Of a stretch of DNA of 58,094 nucleotides, positions 48,434 to 57,579 are shown in pieces; the stretch's first letter is position 1, and every line of letters begins with the position of its first letter. Both the position numbers and the translations under genes were made by a program. Origin of the DNA: a virus; the IMG/VR virus record IMGVR_UViG_3300020578_000081, positions 1 through 58,094 of that record. One strand, 5' to 3'. A model generated the notes under the pieces. It was given only the letters and a program-made list of their open reading frames with translations. It did no database searches and was not told the origin of the DNA.

Positions 48434-48766
48434 CTAAAAGATTCCACTTAATCCAGATTTAATTACTCTTCTTGCTACGTCTGTATCTCTTTCTAGCATT
48501 TGTTGGCTTTTGTTTATACCTGTTTTAATTGTACTAAATATATCTTTTGCGTGATGTCCAACAACAGCTCTAGTTCCTAACCCTATTTGCTCAACAATTT
48601 CTCCTGCACCTACATATCCTAATGCTGATACTCCCACTATACTTGCGGCAGATCCACTTGTTCCTACGGGTCCTTGTCCTCCAGAAGCTTTGTTGACTAC
48701 TTGTCCTCCACCAAACATTCCTGCTCCAAAGGCTATCATTTTTTTATCTGTTCTACTCAGCGCCAT
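48434..48766 (-). CDS. Gly/Ala-rich virion-type protein
   Basis: A 110-aa protein starts at ATG behind CAGGAGAGCACATGG on the reverse strand. A Gly/Ala-rich middle (residues 15-55) is followed by a basic helical tail. The composition and position beside other Ala-rich reverse genes suggest a virion or injected protein. The family is unknown. Confidence 0.65.
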   Translation of the reverse strand: MALSRTDKKMIAFGAGMFGGGQVVNKASGGQGPVGTSGSAASIVGVSALGYVGAGEIVEQIGLGTRAVVGHHAKDIFSTIKTGINKSQQMLERDTDVARRVIKSGLSGIF

Positions 48767-48903
48767 GTGCTCTCCTGTTCTGCTTTGATAATAGTAATTT
48801 TTTATGCTTTCAAAGTTATTTTTTTTTATATGTCACATCATCTTTGGGAACTGTTTTACAAAAAATGCTGTTATTATTATGGTTAAAATCTTTAAGGAGA
48901 AAA

Positions 48904-49029
48904 ATGTCTTTTTTTGAATCAGAACTAGCAAAAATTAAATACAATTCAAAGCTTCATAACAGCAACTCAGCTTTAAGAATTAAGATGAGAGTTAAAAATC
49001 GTAAGAAAAAAGATAGAGTTTTAAACTAA
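48904..49029 (+). CDS. Small basic protein
   Basis: A 41-aa frame starts behind TTAAGGAGAAAA. The C-terminus is very basic (R-V-K-N-R-K-K-K-D-R). A promoter-like TATTATTATGG stretch lies upstream, between divergently placed late genes. Confidence 0.55.
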   Translation: MSFFESELAKIKYNSKLHNSNSALRIKMRVKNRKKKDRVLN

Positions 49030-49061
49030 CTTTTTAAAATCTTAGAGATTTAAATCGCCGA

Positions 49062-50133
49062 TTATAATATTTCGCCGAGTAATCCTTCGCCAATATCGCT
49101 TGCGGTTAGACCCTTTTTACCTCGTGCAGCCACTGCTGCTGCAGCTCGAAGAGCGCCTAAAACTCCTTTAAGAGTTTTCTTTGACATAACCCCAACTCTT
49201 TTGCCTGCAATTTCTTTAGCTGGTCCTTCCATTAATTCTTTTATTGGTTCAAATTTTCTTGCAACGCCGGGATATTTATCTGAATATCCATGAAATCTGG
49301 ATTCAATTGCCGCATCAACAACCGCTTGCATTCCGCCAGCCCCCCTTATGAAAGCTTCCTCTGCTTCTTTTATTTTATCAAGTCCAGTCTGCAAAACTGT
49401 AGCTGCTGCTGCTCTTCCGCTGCGAACAGGAGTGAGAATAAGAGCAGCTTCTCGTGGTTTTCGTTCTTTTGCAATTTCAAGTGCGGCCATTGCGACTTCT
49501 CTTCTTCTATGGGCACTTGGCTCCGAAAGATCCGATATATGGTCCTGCAAAAATTGTTTTCCGACTGATTCTTGAGTAGCTTCAAGAGCAGCGTTTGCTC
49601 TATCTGATACAGTCAATCCGTAGATTTACAAGAGCTGATTCTTCAACTGTTCTTGGAGATAAATCAACTCCAAGATCTCTTCCCAAAACTCCAAGCTTAT
49701 CTCTTATTCTTACAGAAAAATCTTCAACACTTTCATTTGGCAGCCTCGAGATGCTAGCAAGAATTGTTTGTTCACCCCTTACAGCTCTAGATAAAGAATT
49801 GGGAACGTTTAAATCTGGATGTATTTGAGATTCGTCGGCTACTGTTATATAAACGTGTGGTGATGGATTATCATTTGAAAAACCTCCTCCACGTATGGCG
49901 TTTGTGACTGCTTCTGGATCTCGTGCGTCCCAACCGTATGAAAATCCAGCAAAGGCATCACCAGCTGTAGATTGTTTTAATCCAGGAGATCCAGAAGCTA
50001 GTATCTTCTCTCCAACTTCTAATCTAGTACGAGAGTGATGTAATAAATAAACTTTGCCATCTATGTCTATTTTAAGAGCATCTTCTGGTATGTCTTCTGC
50101 AGCTTCTCCTAGTTTTCTTGTGACACCGTCCAT
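49062..50133 (-). CDS. Ala-rich virion-type protein in two frames (apparent +1 shift at 49618-49620)
   Basis: The first frame starts at ATG 50133 and runs 177 residues to a TAG at 49600. The second frame covers 49616-49062 (184 aa). On its own it would need a TTG start without a ribosome-binding site. The joined product reads ...S-A-L-V-N-L then, after skipping one base at the in-frame CGG, L-T-V-S-D-R-A-N-A-A-L, about 360 aa. The C-terminal half is Ala-rich. This CGG is the only one I find in frame in the gene. Two independent genes or a sequence error are the alternatives. Confidence 0.6.
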
Positions 50134-50266
50134 AATATATTAAAAGCTTTTCTTATCCTGTTTTTTAAAAAATCACAAGTTTATAGTACTGATTTTTTTG
50201 TTTTTTTTATGGTATAATTAATGTCCTAGAATTTAAAGCGCCGAACTTTTGCAAAGGATACAAAAA

Positions 50267-50542
50267 ATGAACTACACAAAAGTGTACAGACAAGTGTATG
50301 AGGTCTTGTCAAAAACAGGATTAGAGCACGAAAAAATACACAATGCTTCCCTAAGAATAACAAATGCTCTTAGCGAAATATACATTTATACTAACAAGCA
50401 GTTTCCAGAAGCGCTTGACCCAATATTGCAAATAGCAGAAAATTTCTGCTCTCAGGTCAAGGTTGGTGGATATGATTTAGACGACAAGGGACTGCCGTCT
50501 GGTTACGGAATCAGTGCAAGCGGATTAAAAAATAAAGAATGA
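50267..50542 (+). CDS. Hypothetical helical protein
   Basis: A 91-aa protein starts at ATG 50267 behind AAAGGATACAAAAA, and a TATAAT box lies about 55 bases upstream. It is mostly helical with a Gly-rich end (G-L-P-S-G-Y-G-I-S-A-S-G). The function is unknown. Confidence 0.65.
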   Translation: MNYTKVYRQVYEVLSKTGLEHEKIHNASLRITNALSEIYIYTNKQFPEALDPILQIAENFCSQVKVGGYDLDDKGLPSGYGISASGLKNKE

Positions 50543-50620
50543 TAGGCGCGCCAGCTACAAATGATGGTTAGAAACAATAGAATAATATTTATAAAGCTCA
50601 TAAGCACATAGTAAGGCTTT

Positions 50621-50691
<71 letters not shown>

Positions 50692-50716
50692 CCATCTAAA
50701 ATAAAAGGAAATAACA

Positions 50717-51727
50717 ATGAATAAAAGAGTGTTTTTAACAGGAGCTGGTGGATTTGTAGGCCATCATACTCTGGAGCACATTTTGAAAACAACTGACTGG
50801 GATGTTGTCATCAGTGATTCGTTCCGTCATCGAGGAGTAACTGACCGCATTACTTCCATTGGGTGCTGGGAAGCAGAAAGACATCGTGTTCAGTTAATTA
50901 CTCATGATCTAACTGTTCCATTTTCTGATGTAATGATTAAAGATATGGGGCACATTGATTATATTATTTCTATGGCATCTGATTCACATGTTGACAGATC
51001 AATTACCGACCCTGCACCATTTATTTTGAACAACGTTGCACTTGTCGTAAACATGTTGGAATTGGCTAGAAAAATTCAGCCAGAAGTATTTCTTCACGTT
51101 TCAACAGATGAGGTATACGGTCCGGCACCAAAGGGGTATGCTCACATAGAGTGGGACACAATCTTGCCGTCCAATCCTTACTCTGGATCAAAAGCTGCAC
51201 AAGAGGCTGCATGCATTTCTTATTGGAGAACATTTGAAGTTCCGGTTGTAATCACTAATACAATGAACATTATTGGAGAACGTCAAGATCCAGAGAAGTT
51301 TGTTCCAAAGATCATGTATTGCCTAGAGAAAAACGTTCCTATGACAATTCATGGAACACCAGAGAATATTGGTTCCAGATATTATCTTCACGCAAGAAAT
51401 CAAGCAGACGCTTTATTATTTATACTAAAAAATCTTCCAGCGATCTCCTACCCAAATGCTGACAGACCAGACAAGTATCACATTGTTGGAGAAAGAGAAG
51501 TAGACAACCTAGAGATGGCAAAGATGGTTGCTTTCTACTGGGGCAAGGAACTTCAGTTTGAGTTTGAAGATTTTCACACTACACGTCCTGGGCACGATCT
51601 TCGTTATGCCCTAGACGGAACAAAGCTAGCCAAAGCTGGATGGGTTGCCCCAATTCCTTTGGAGCAGTCTTTGCAAACTACAGTTGAATGGACAAAGAAA
51701 CATCCAGAATGGCTTTGGAGAAGCTAA
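50717..51727 (+). CDS. NAD-dependent sugar-nucleotide epimerase/dehydratase (RmlB-like)
   Basis: A 336-aa extended SDR protein. The Rossmann G-A-G-G-F-V-G is at residues 9-15, S-T-D-E-V-Y-G near 132 and the catalytic Y-S-G-S-K near 155. D-E in the S-T-D-E-V motif matches dTDP-glucose 4,6-dehydratases. The start is ATG behind AAAAGGAAATAACA. It may make a sugar nucleotide for virion, host surface or DNA glycosylation. No glycosyltransferase is seen in the window. Confidence 0.9.
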   Translation: MNKRVFLTGAGGFVGHHTLEHILKTTDWDVVISDSFRHRGVTDRITSIGCWEAERHRVQLITHDLTVPFSDVMIKDMGHIDYIISMASDSHVDRSITDPAPFILNNVALVVNMLELARKIQPEVFLHVSTDEVYGPAPKGYAHIEWDTILPSNPYSGSKAAQEAACISYWRTFEVPVVITNTMNIIGERQDPEKFVPKIMYCLEKNVPMTIHGTPENIGSRYYLHARNQADALLFILKNLPAISYPNADRPDKYHIVGEREVDNLEMAKMVAFYWGKELQFEFEDFHTTRPGHDLRYALDGTKLAKAGWVAPIPLEQSLQTTVEWTKKHPEWLWRS

Positions 51728-53359
51728 CGAAATAGTCTTCCAAAGTTAGTTCCTCTAAGAAGTTTTACTGCTCTTGCTCCTAAACCTTTAGACGCCTTAG
51801 TTCCTGTTGAAACTGCACTAGCTACTTCTGCTGCAGCATGAAGGTTCCTTTTGGTAGCTGATGCAGATCCACCTAAGGCACGAGCGGCAACAGGGGCTGC
51901 CCTTGAAGCTGTAGTAGATGCAGCAGCGGCTGCAGTAGTAGCTACAGAAGCGGCCATTTTTTGTTCATTTGGAATAATTTCAACCACTCTACCTATGTCT
52001 TCTGGAACGGTTGGGTTTTTTCCTGCTAATATTTCTTTTGTTTTTTCCATTAAACCAGGAAAAGGAACACCTTCTTGACCAAGTCCGGCGACTCCAGCTT
52101 CTACCCCAAGAATTTTACTCTCTACGACATATTCAGCATGACTAAAAAAACTTTGTGGATCAATGTGGATGCCGGCCCTCTCGAGCATGACGTGGGCGGC
52201 ACCCCCGGGGATGAATCCCGTACCGGGGGCGGCGGGCTTGAGCAAGAGACCTTAGCATTCCAGCATTATAAACCGACGCCCCCTGCATCTGTAGTTCTTG
52301 TGCAATGTGACTGGTAAAAAATGCAGAATCTTCGGGGGTATACAAAGAGCCATCTGGTTTTCTAATCAAACCTCTCTTAACCATTTCTACAACTTGTTCA
52401 CTCAATAATCCAAGAGGCCCTTCAGAGTATGGGCCAAAAGAGGACGGGCTATGATACCCAGTAAGAATAATTGATCTGGTTAATGGAATTCCAGCTCTTT
52501 CAGCAAAAGCAATAGACCCTACTTGGGCAGTGACTTCTTCAACAGCTTGCTGGTTCATTACGAACCTAGCAGCGTCCATGGCGTTGACTACAACAGGGTC
52601 ATCGAAAGTCATAGATCCTGGAGCGGCAGTGGATATGTGATGCCTAAGATTTCCTATTTGATGAAGCAACAGAGCGTCTGCAAAAGATTGAGACCTTTTG
52701 TATTCAAAGGAAGAAGCTGCGTGCGTTAATTCGTGTGCAACTGTACTAAAAGCGTCAAGTGGAGCTGGAATTGAACTTTTTTGTCCTCCTTCTCCAATTG
52801 CCTGAATAAGCTCATAATCATATTTAGCTATTTTATCTCTAATAGCAATTAAACTAGTTGCAGTAGGGTGCTGGGCTATATCGATTCCTGAATCAGCTAA
52901 AACCTTTTTGTGTTCGGGGTCGAAGAGGGCTCCTGATGAATAAAAACCAAGCGTAGTATCTGATTCATCCATAGCTTGAAAAGCTTTTTCTCCGAGAATG
53001 GCAACAATGTTTTCTTCTGCAATTTCGGAAATTGGAACAGGAATACCAATTGGTAAGATTCCTCTTGAGTCTATAGAAGATATACGAATGCTGGAGTCGT
53101 CAAATTTTCCTCCTCCAAAAAGAGTTTTAAGATCAGACACTAGATCTAAAGTAGTATCAACGCGCTCGAACGGGAAGACATCCTTCAATAGGGGAATTGG
53201 TCCTATAGGCTCTATGGTTGAGTCGCTAAAAATTATATCTTCTAATTTAGATAATTTAAAAGTTTTTGGATATAGCGCAGCTTGATATTGTTGCTGAGAC
53301 CTTTCAAGTTCTTCTTGAATACTTTGAATTTTTTGTTTTAAACTGGAGAACAATCCCAT
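51724..53359 (-). CDS. Zinc metallopeptidase-like virion protein in two frames (apparent +1 shift near 52223)
   Basis: The first frame (53359-52160) has a coiled N-terminus, then V-A-H-E-L-T-H-A-A near residue 210, an H-E-x-x-H zinc site, with a later E in Q-A-V-E-E-V-T-A. After residue about 370 it enters a GC-rich patch and reads Arg-rich nonsense to a stop. The other frame (to 51724) continues with P-G-T-G-F-I-P-G-G-A-A-H-V-M-L-E and an Ala-rich tail. Joining at CCC-CGG-T by skipping one base gives about 540 aa. Its neighbours suggest a virion-associated protease. Confidence 0.6.
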
Positions 53360-53441
53360 AAAAATAAACCCAAATCAACAATCGTGAATAAAATTGAACA
53401 GTTACTATTAACATATAGTAATGTAAAATTGAAGGTAGGCC

Positions 53442-53645
53442 ATGGCAGGTAAAAAACCAGCTAAAGTAAATTCAGGAAACAAAAAACAGAATTTAGTTTT
53501 GCCAGGAAAAACTATACTTTATTATGGAGGCAAAGGTGCAGATCCATATGTTTGCCCGACCTGCAAAAGATCTTTAATTAAAGGTATAATATATGAGCAT
53601 GTTGACAATATTTTTTATTGCAAAAGAGTTTGTATACCAAATTAA
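53442..53645 (+). CDS. Small zinc-binding protein
   Basis: A 67-aa basic protein has C-P-T-C and C-K-R-V-C pairs 21 residues apart, probably one zinc site, after a Lys-rich N-terminus (G-K-K-P-A-K-V-N-S-G-N-K-K). The start ATG follows GTAGGCC. Confidence 0.6.
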   Translation: MAGKKPAKVNSGNKKQNLVLPGKTILYYGGKGADPYVCPTCKRSLIKGIIYEHVDNIFYCKRVCIPN

Positions 53646-53661
53646 CATACGGTAGGTTAAA

Positions 53662-54531
53662 ATGAATGAGATAAATTCTCCGGAAGATGAAGACAAGGAT
53701 TCATTATCCTTTAAACCCAATGAAGAAAAACCTTTGGAAAAAGCTTCTAGAACAGTAATAGACAAAGCTGTATCAGTTGACCAAAAATCTGTAACACCAT
53801 CTCCAAATTCGCCATCTCAACCAAAACCATCTGCTCCATCAACTAATCAAAAACCAAAAGATGATAAAAAAGCAGAAGAAGAATCAAAAGATGTCGTAGA
53901 TAAAATTAGCGAAAAAGCTGAAGCGAAAATTGAAAAACAACTACAAGATCAAGTCCAAAAAACAATAGGCGCAGACGGAGATAAAAAAGAAGGCCTTAAA
54001 GAACTTTATGATATAGCTGTAGAAGAAATAGAAAGAGCTGTAGATAAACATCAACAAAAAAGATCTGGAGTAGCAGCTGGGACTAGGGCTCAAAATGTTT
54101 CTACAACAGTAGGAAATACTGGAAGTGTATCTCCTGTAAATGTTTCAAACCCAAATGCAGCGGTTTCTGCAAATGCTGTTCCTACTCCTCCACCAAGTAC
54201 AGCCAGAACAGTTGCGTCAGCTTCTGCGCCATCAAATGCCGTATTGAGAAGTGCTGCCGGACATGGAACGCCTCCTGTAGCGGCGCCAAGTGTATCTTCA
54301 GCAAGAGTGGCTGGCGGAATAACAGAAGAGCTTATGGAAGCTTCAAAAGCTTTATCTAAAAGGGTTTATCAAGGAGCAAAAGCATCAAAAAACATAAGGG
54401 CTGCAGGAGTTGCTGCTCTTGCTTCTGCTGCAGGATTTGGTATCGGTAAAGTAAAAAATAGAAATCAAAAAGCTGAATTTGAATATAATCGTCAAAGAGC
54501 TTTAAGACAATCTTTAATGTCGGACGGATAA
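53662..54531 (+). CDS. Pro/Ala-rich low-complexity protein
   Basis: A 289-aa protein. It has an acidic N-terminus, a Pro/Ser-rich stretch, a charged coiled coil (residues about 70-130), an Ala/Pro/Ser-rich linker and a helical Ala-rich end (A-G-V-A-A-L-A-S-A-A-G-F-G). The organisation suggests a scaffold or injected virion protein. No domain is recognised. Confidence 0.65.
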   Translation: MNEINSPEDEDKDSLSFKPNEEKPLEKASRTVIDKAVSVDQKSVTPSPNSPSQPKPSAPSTNQKPKDDKKAEEESKDVVDKISEKAEAKIEKQLQDQVQKTIGADGDKKEGLKELYDIAVEEIERAVDKHQQKRSGVAAGTRAQNVSTTVGNTGSVSPVNVSNPNAAVSANAVPTPPPSTARTVASASAPSNAVLRSAAGHGTPPVAAPSVSSARVAGGITEELMEASKALSKRVYQGAKASKNIRAAGVAALASAAGFGIGKVKNRNQKAEFEYNRQRALRQSLMSDG

Positions 54532-54532
54532 C

Positions 54533-54610
54533 ATGATTCCGGCTATACTAATGACATCTTTAATTTTAATGTGGATATTGGGATATATATTTGCTAAAAA
54601 TGATAAGTAG
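54533..54610 (+). CDS. Very small membrane peptide
   Basis: A 25-aa ORF starts two bases after the previous stop. It is hydrophobic throughout (L-M-T-S-L-I-L-M-W-I-L-G-Y-I-F) and ends K-N-D-K. It lies directly ahead of the next gene. Confidence 0.45.
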   Translation: MIPAILMTSLILMWILGYIFAKNDK

Positions 54611-54613
54611 GTT

Positions 54614-54931
54614 ATGATGAAAGAATATTGGTTAGCTGAATTTTTAAAACAAATTGAAATGCAAATGCCAGCTGCAGAACAAGAGTACGTTAACGCAATG
54701 TTAACAATAGTTTCCAAGTATGGTAAGCTATCTAATGGTGATGGCAATGGTATTTGGGTTGGCTATGTTCCAGGGATAGAAAATGACAATCTATCAATAG
54801 GAGTTAAATGCGGAAATTGTGCCATGTACGAGGGCAATGGTGTATGCAAAATAGTCGCACAAAAAGTTGAAGACAATGGATATTGTAGATTGGCTGCAAT
54901 ACCTGATGGCCTAGTAAAAGGATATAAATAA
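54614..54931 (+). CDS. Small four-Cys protein
   Basis: A 105-aa protein. A helical N-terminus (K-E-Y-W-L-A-E-F-L-K-Q-I) precedes C-G-N-C, a further Cys and G-Y-C-R, four cysteines suited to a metal or iron-sulfur site. The A-I-P-D-G-L-V-K-G-Y end resembles phage structural or capsid-associated Cys proteins. It is followed by a nine-codon fragment (54931) that repeats its start. Confidence 0.65.
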   Translation: MMKEYWLAEFLKQIEMQMPAAEQEYVNAMLTIVSKYGKLSNGDGNGIWVGYVPGIENDNLSIGVKCGNCAMYEGNGVCKIVAQKVEDNGYCRLAAIPDGLVKGYK

Positions 54932-54964
54932 TGAAAAACTATTGGTTATCAGAAGTTTAAATAG

Positions 54965-55210
54965 TTACCATTTTTGCAATGGGCATGATGCATGCAATAA
55001 TTTTGTTTTTGCTGGCATAAAACAGCCGCATTCTTTACACGTTTTTGCTATAGTTAATTTATCACAGTCTTCACAAATTGAAAAACGTTTATTTTGATCT
55101 TCTTCTAAAACATATTCTGTTTCAGGATTAGCAAAATCCCAAGGACGAACTATACCAGTAGCTTGACGTTCTATGTTTTTCTTTTTCCATTCTTGCCATG
55201 GATTGGTCAT
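54965..55210 (-). CDS. DUF6171-like Cys-rich protein
   Basis: An 81-aa reverse-strand protein. R-F-S-I-C-E-D-C, T-C-K-E-C-G-C-F-M and S-C-P-L-Q-K-W follow the pattern of DUF6171 phage proteins, with a zinc site of unknown role. It begins three bases after the next upstream gene. Confidence 0.75.
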   Translation of the reverse strand: MTNPWQEWKKKNIERQATGIVRPWDFANPETEYVLEEDQNKRFSICEDCDKLTIAKTCKECGCFMPAKTKLLHASCPLQKW

Positions 55211-55213
55211 ACT

Positions 55214-55429
55214 TTACACCTCTGGCGGACTAAAGGATGTTCCATCCCAAATATGTCCTTCTTCTACAGCCCCATAGTCTTCTGTTAATTCAATTACAAT
55301 TGGTTTACTTTTTAAAATCGCATGCAAACGTTCTAAATTTGGCGGAAGATCAGTTGAACCATCTATCATATCCGGAACTTGAAATATTGCAGCCACTTCT
55401 CTATCCACAATATAAGAATATCTACTCAT
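55214..55429 (-). CDS. Small hypothetical protein
   Basis: A 71-aa acidic protein starts at ATG on the reverse strand behind AAAGGAGTTTTTT. The end (H-I-W-D-G-T-S-F-S-P-P) resembles the W-D-G-x-x-F-x-P tail-accessory pattern found near phage tail-fibre genes. Confidence 0.6.
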   Translation of the reverse strand: MSRYSYIVDREVAAIFQVPDMIDGSTDLPPNLERLHAILKSKPIVIELTEDYGAVEEGHIWDGTSFSPPEV

Positions 55430-55478
55430 AAAAAACTCCTTTAAATTATATTATATCATATGTAGGTTTATTTAAATA

Positions 55479-56319
55479 CTAACAGCACGAAACATCCAGA
55501 CATGCGCTACCATTTGCTCTATAGCCGCCACTCGCAGAACAATATTCTAAATTGTTTGTACCAGTCAAACCACTACCACAGCTAGAAGCATTGTTACATC
55601 CGCTATCAGAATAATAAATCCATCCGGAGCCAAGCACGTTTTGGGAGTAATAACCAGTTGCGGCACCATTTATGCCTGTTGCGTACACACAAGCATATGT
55701 GCTTGCGGTAGTCCACGCAGTGCATCCGCTACAAGAACCGCAAGCTCCAAAATTGCCGCAAGCTCCAAAACTACCACAGGCTCCATAGCCACCACAGTCT
55801 ACAAGACCAGAAGAAGTAGATCCAGCTCTAGTGTACCTATAGCAAGTTCTTGATTTTGTTCCAGTTTTTGTTCCAGTTCTAGTTCCGGTATTGGCACCAC
55901 AATCACAAGGTCCACAACTACATGATTCAGAACACGATTCTGAACAGGAGGCTGAATCTGATTCAGGATTATAACCCCATACAACTGTTCCAGAACTTGA
56001 TATATTGCTATAGTCTCCAAAGCCAGCTGCATTATAAGCTCTAACCCTAATTCTAAATGAGCTTGCACTATATTGAGTATTTAATGTAGCAGAAGCTGTA
56101 TAGATAATTGTTTCAGCGCTCCAGGTAGAACCATTATTCGTGCTAGTTTGATATCCATATTGAGTGATTTCAAGTCCGCCATTTGGTGGAGCGGACCAGC
56201 TGAAAGTGTCGTTTGCATCACCAGCAGTTAGTGTTATTGACCCAACTGCTGCTGGTATTCCTCCAAGTGAAAATATTCTTCCGCGATCTTGCCCCTGATA
56301 TTGAACCTATGAATGGCAT
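55479..56319 (-). CDS. Fn3-like, Cys-rich tail protein in two frames (apparent +1 shift at 56281-56283)
   Basis: ATG 56319 gives M-P-F-I-G-S-I-S-G-A-R-S. The in-frame CGG at 56283-56281 must be shifted by one base to continue G-R-I-F-S-L-G-G-I-P-A-A. The body has a fibronectin-type-III-like region (S-W-S-A-P-P-N-G-G ... I-R-V-R-A-Y-N-A-A-G). A C-terminal part with more than 20 cysteines in C-x-x-C-G repeats ends D-V-S-C-C. It is probably a tail tip or fibre protein with disulfides or bound metal. It starts nine bases after the preceding gene's stop. Confidence 0.65.
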
Positions 56320-56327
56320 TGTAAAAC

Positions 56328-57038
56328 CTAGTAATTATTACTTGCGCTGCCAAGAATTACCCAAGCACTAGATACTCTAATTAATGTAAAATTATAAATA
56401 TCTATTTTATTTGCGTTTACAGATGGAGCGGTGTTGTTGACCCATCTAATAGTTTCACTAGATCCTGAGTTTATTGTTAAGCTTGAAGGATAGCGTCCAG
56501 TAGCTCCTTGATTGACTATAATTGAAATAGTTATAGCGTAGTTATTATCTGTTGGAACGTTCGTGACATTAACACTGAAGTTGGCAGTAACGCCACTCAT
56601 GCTAGCTATATAGAAAACACAGCCTGAAGTATAGTCACAAGTTAAAACGCCTGTTGAAATAGATACACTAGAAACAGTTTCTCTTATTTCTGATACGTCA
56701 GTTCTTCCAGATATCTCTAAAGAAGATAAGGTTCCAACTGAAGTCAAGGAAGAGCTCACAACAGAAGAACCAAGGGATGTAGCAGTTACAACATCTGCTC
56801 CATCTATCTTATAGGTATGCCCTGAAGCTAAATCAAAACTATCATCCGTTTTAAGTGTATTAGATGCGGATCTATATAATGTAGTGTCTGCTGTGTCAGA
56901 GCCAGAAGACCATTTTAATTTTCCGCCCTGCTTCTATTACAAAATTAGGTGTTGCACTTGAGCTGGGTGCTATTTCTACAGCAGTGTCAGCTGCTGTAGA
57001 AAATTTTCTTGCTCTTAATAAATTGTAAAAATTAGGCA
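56328..57038 (-). CDS. Tail-fibre-like protein in two frames (apparent +1 shift at 56923-56925)
   Basis: ATG 57038 gives M-P-N-F-Y-N-L-L-R-A-R-K. After ...F-V-I-E-A-G the frame reaches an in-frame CGG and then a stop. Skipping one base restores G-K-L-K-W-S-S-G-S-D-T-A-D-T-T-L-Y, a sequence style common in phage fibre proteins, which runs on to ...G-S-A-S-N-N-Y at 56328. The restored product is about 236 aa. The adhesin-like C-terminal half is Ser/Thr/Val-rich. It is co-oriented with the holin-like and Cys-rich tail genes. Confidence 0.68.
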
Positions 57039-57090
57039 TGGCCTCAACCAATCCCTTGTTTATTAACTAAGCCCTCAAGCTTTGTTTGTT

Positions 57091-57351
57091 TTATTTATTT
57101 TCTTGACTTGAATTTGGTTTCTTTTTTTCAAGTCTATTAAAAACTTCGTTGATTTCTGTAGCTGAAAGTTTTCCATCATCAAGGAATGCCCTAGAAAGAC
57201 CTTCAACCACAGTTGCAACACCAGCCATTCCAGCCATAAAACAGGCTTTCCATAGCGGCACCCCAGCTATAGCTCCAGCGCCTATAACGCTAAGCCCTGA
57301 TGCGGCAAAAGTAGCTACGATTCTTAATAAAATATTATATGTTGTTTTCAA
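57091..57351 (-). CDS. Holin-like membrane protein
   Basis: An 86-aa protein. Hydrophobic segments at about residues 7-28 and 32-48 are followed by F-L-D-D-G-K-L-S-A-T-E-I-N-E-V-F and a charged Lys/Glu tail, the layout of many actinophage holins. The start ATG has a GGAGAGGGAAATTG site upstream. Confidence 0.7.
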   Translation of the reverse strand: MKTTYNILLRIVATFAASGLSVIGAGAIAGVPLWKACFMAGMAGVATVVEGLSRAFLDDGKLSATEINEVFNRLEKKKPNSSQENK

Positions 57352-57384
57352 TTTCCCTCTCCATAGTAATAATTAAATTTGTAT

Positions 57385-57579
57385 TTATTCATCATTTTGC
57401 AGCATTGCGTTTATATAGTGGACCGCAAACGCGCAACTGGTGGCTATTAAAGTAATTTTTCTTGTGTCTCCGGAAAGGGTTGCAAAAACAATCACTGTAC
57501 CAGATATAGTAAACGCTAATGCTGCTGTTTCTTTTGCGAACTTTTTAATAAAACCCCAAGGATTAAAAGTTCTTTTCAT
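57385..57579 (-). CDS. Possible separate 64-aa membrane protein (internal start)
   Basis: ATG 57579 is preceded by AGGAGGG at the ideal distance although it lies in frame inside the longer ORF. From it the product has two hydrophobic segments (A-A-L-A-F-T-I-S-G-T-V-I-V-F-A and I-T-L-I-A-T-S-C-A-F-A-V) and would look like a small holin. It lies next to the holin-like gene at 57091. Read-through fusion and internal initiation may both occur. Confidence 0.55.
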   Translation of the reverse strand: MKRTFNPWGFIKKFAKETAALAFTISGTVIVFATLSGDTRKITLIATSCAFAVHYINAMLQNDE

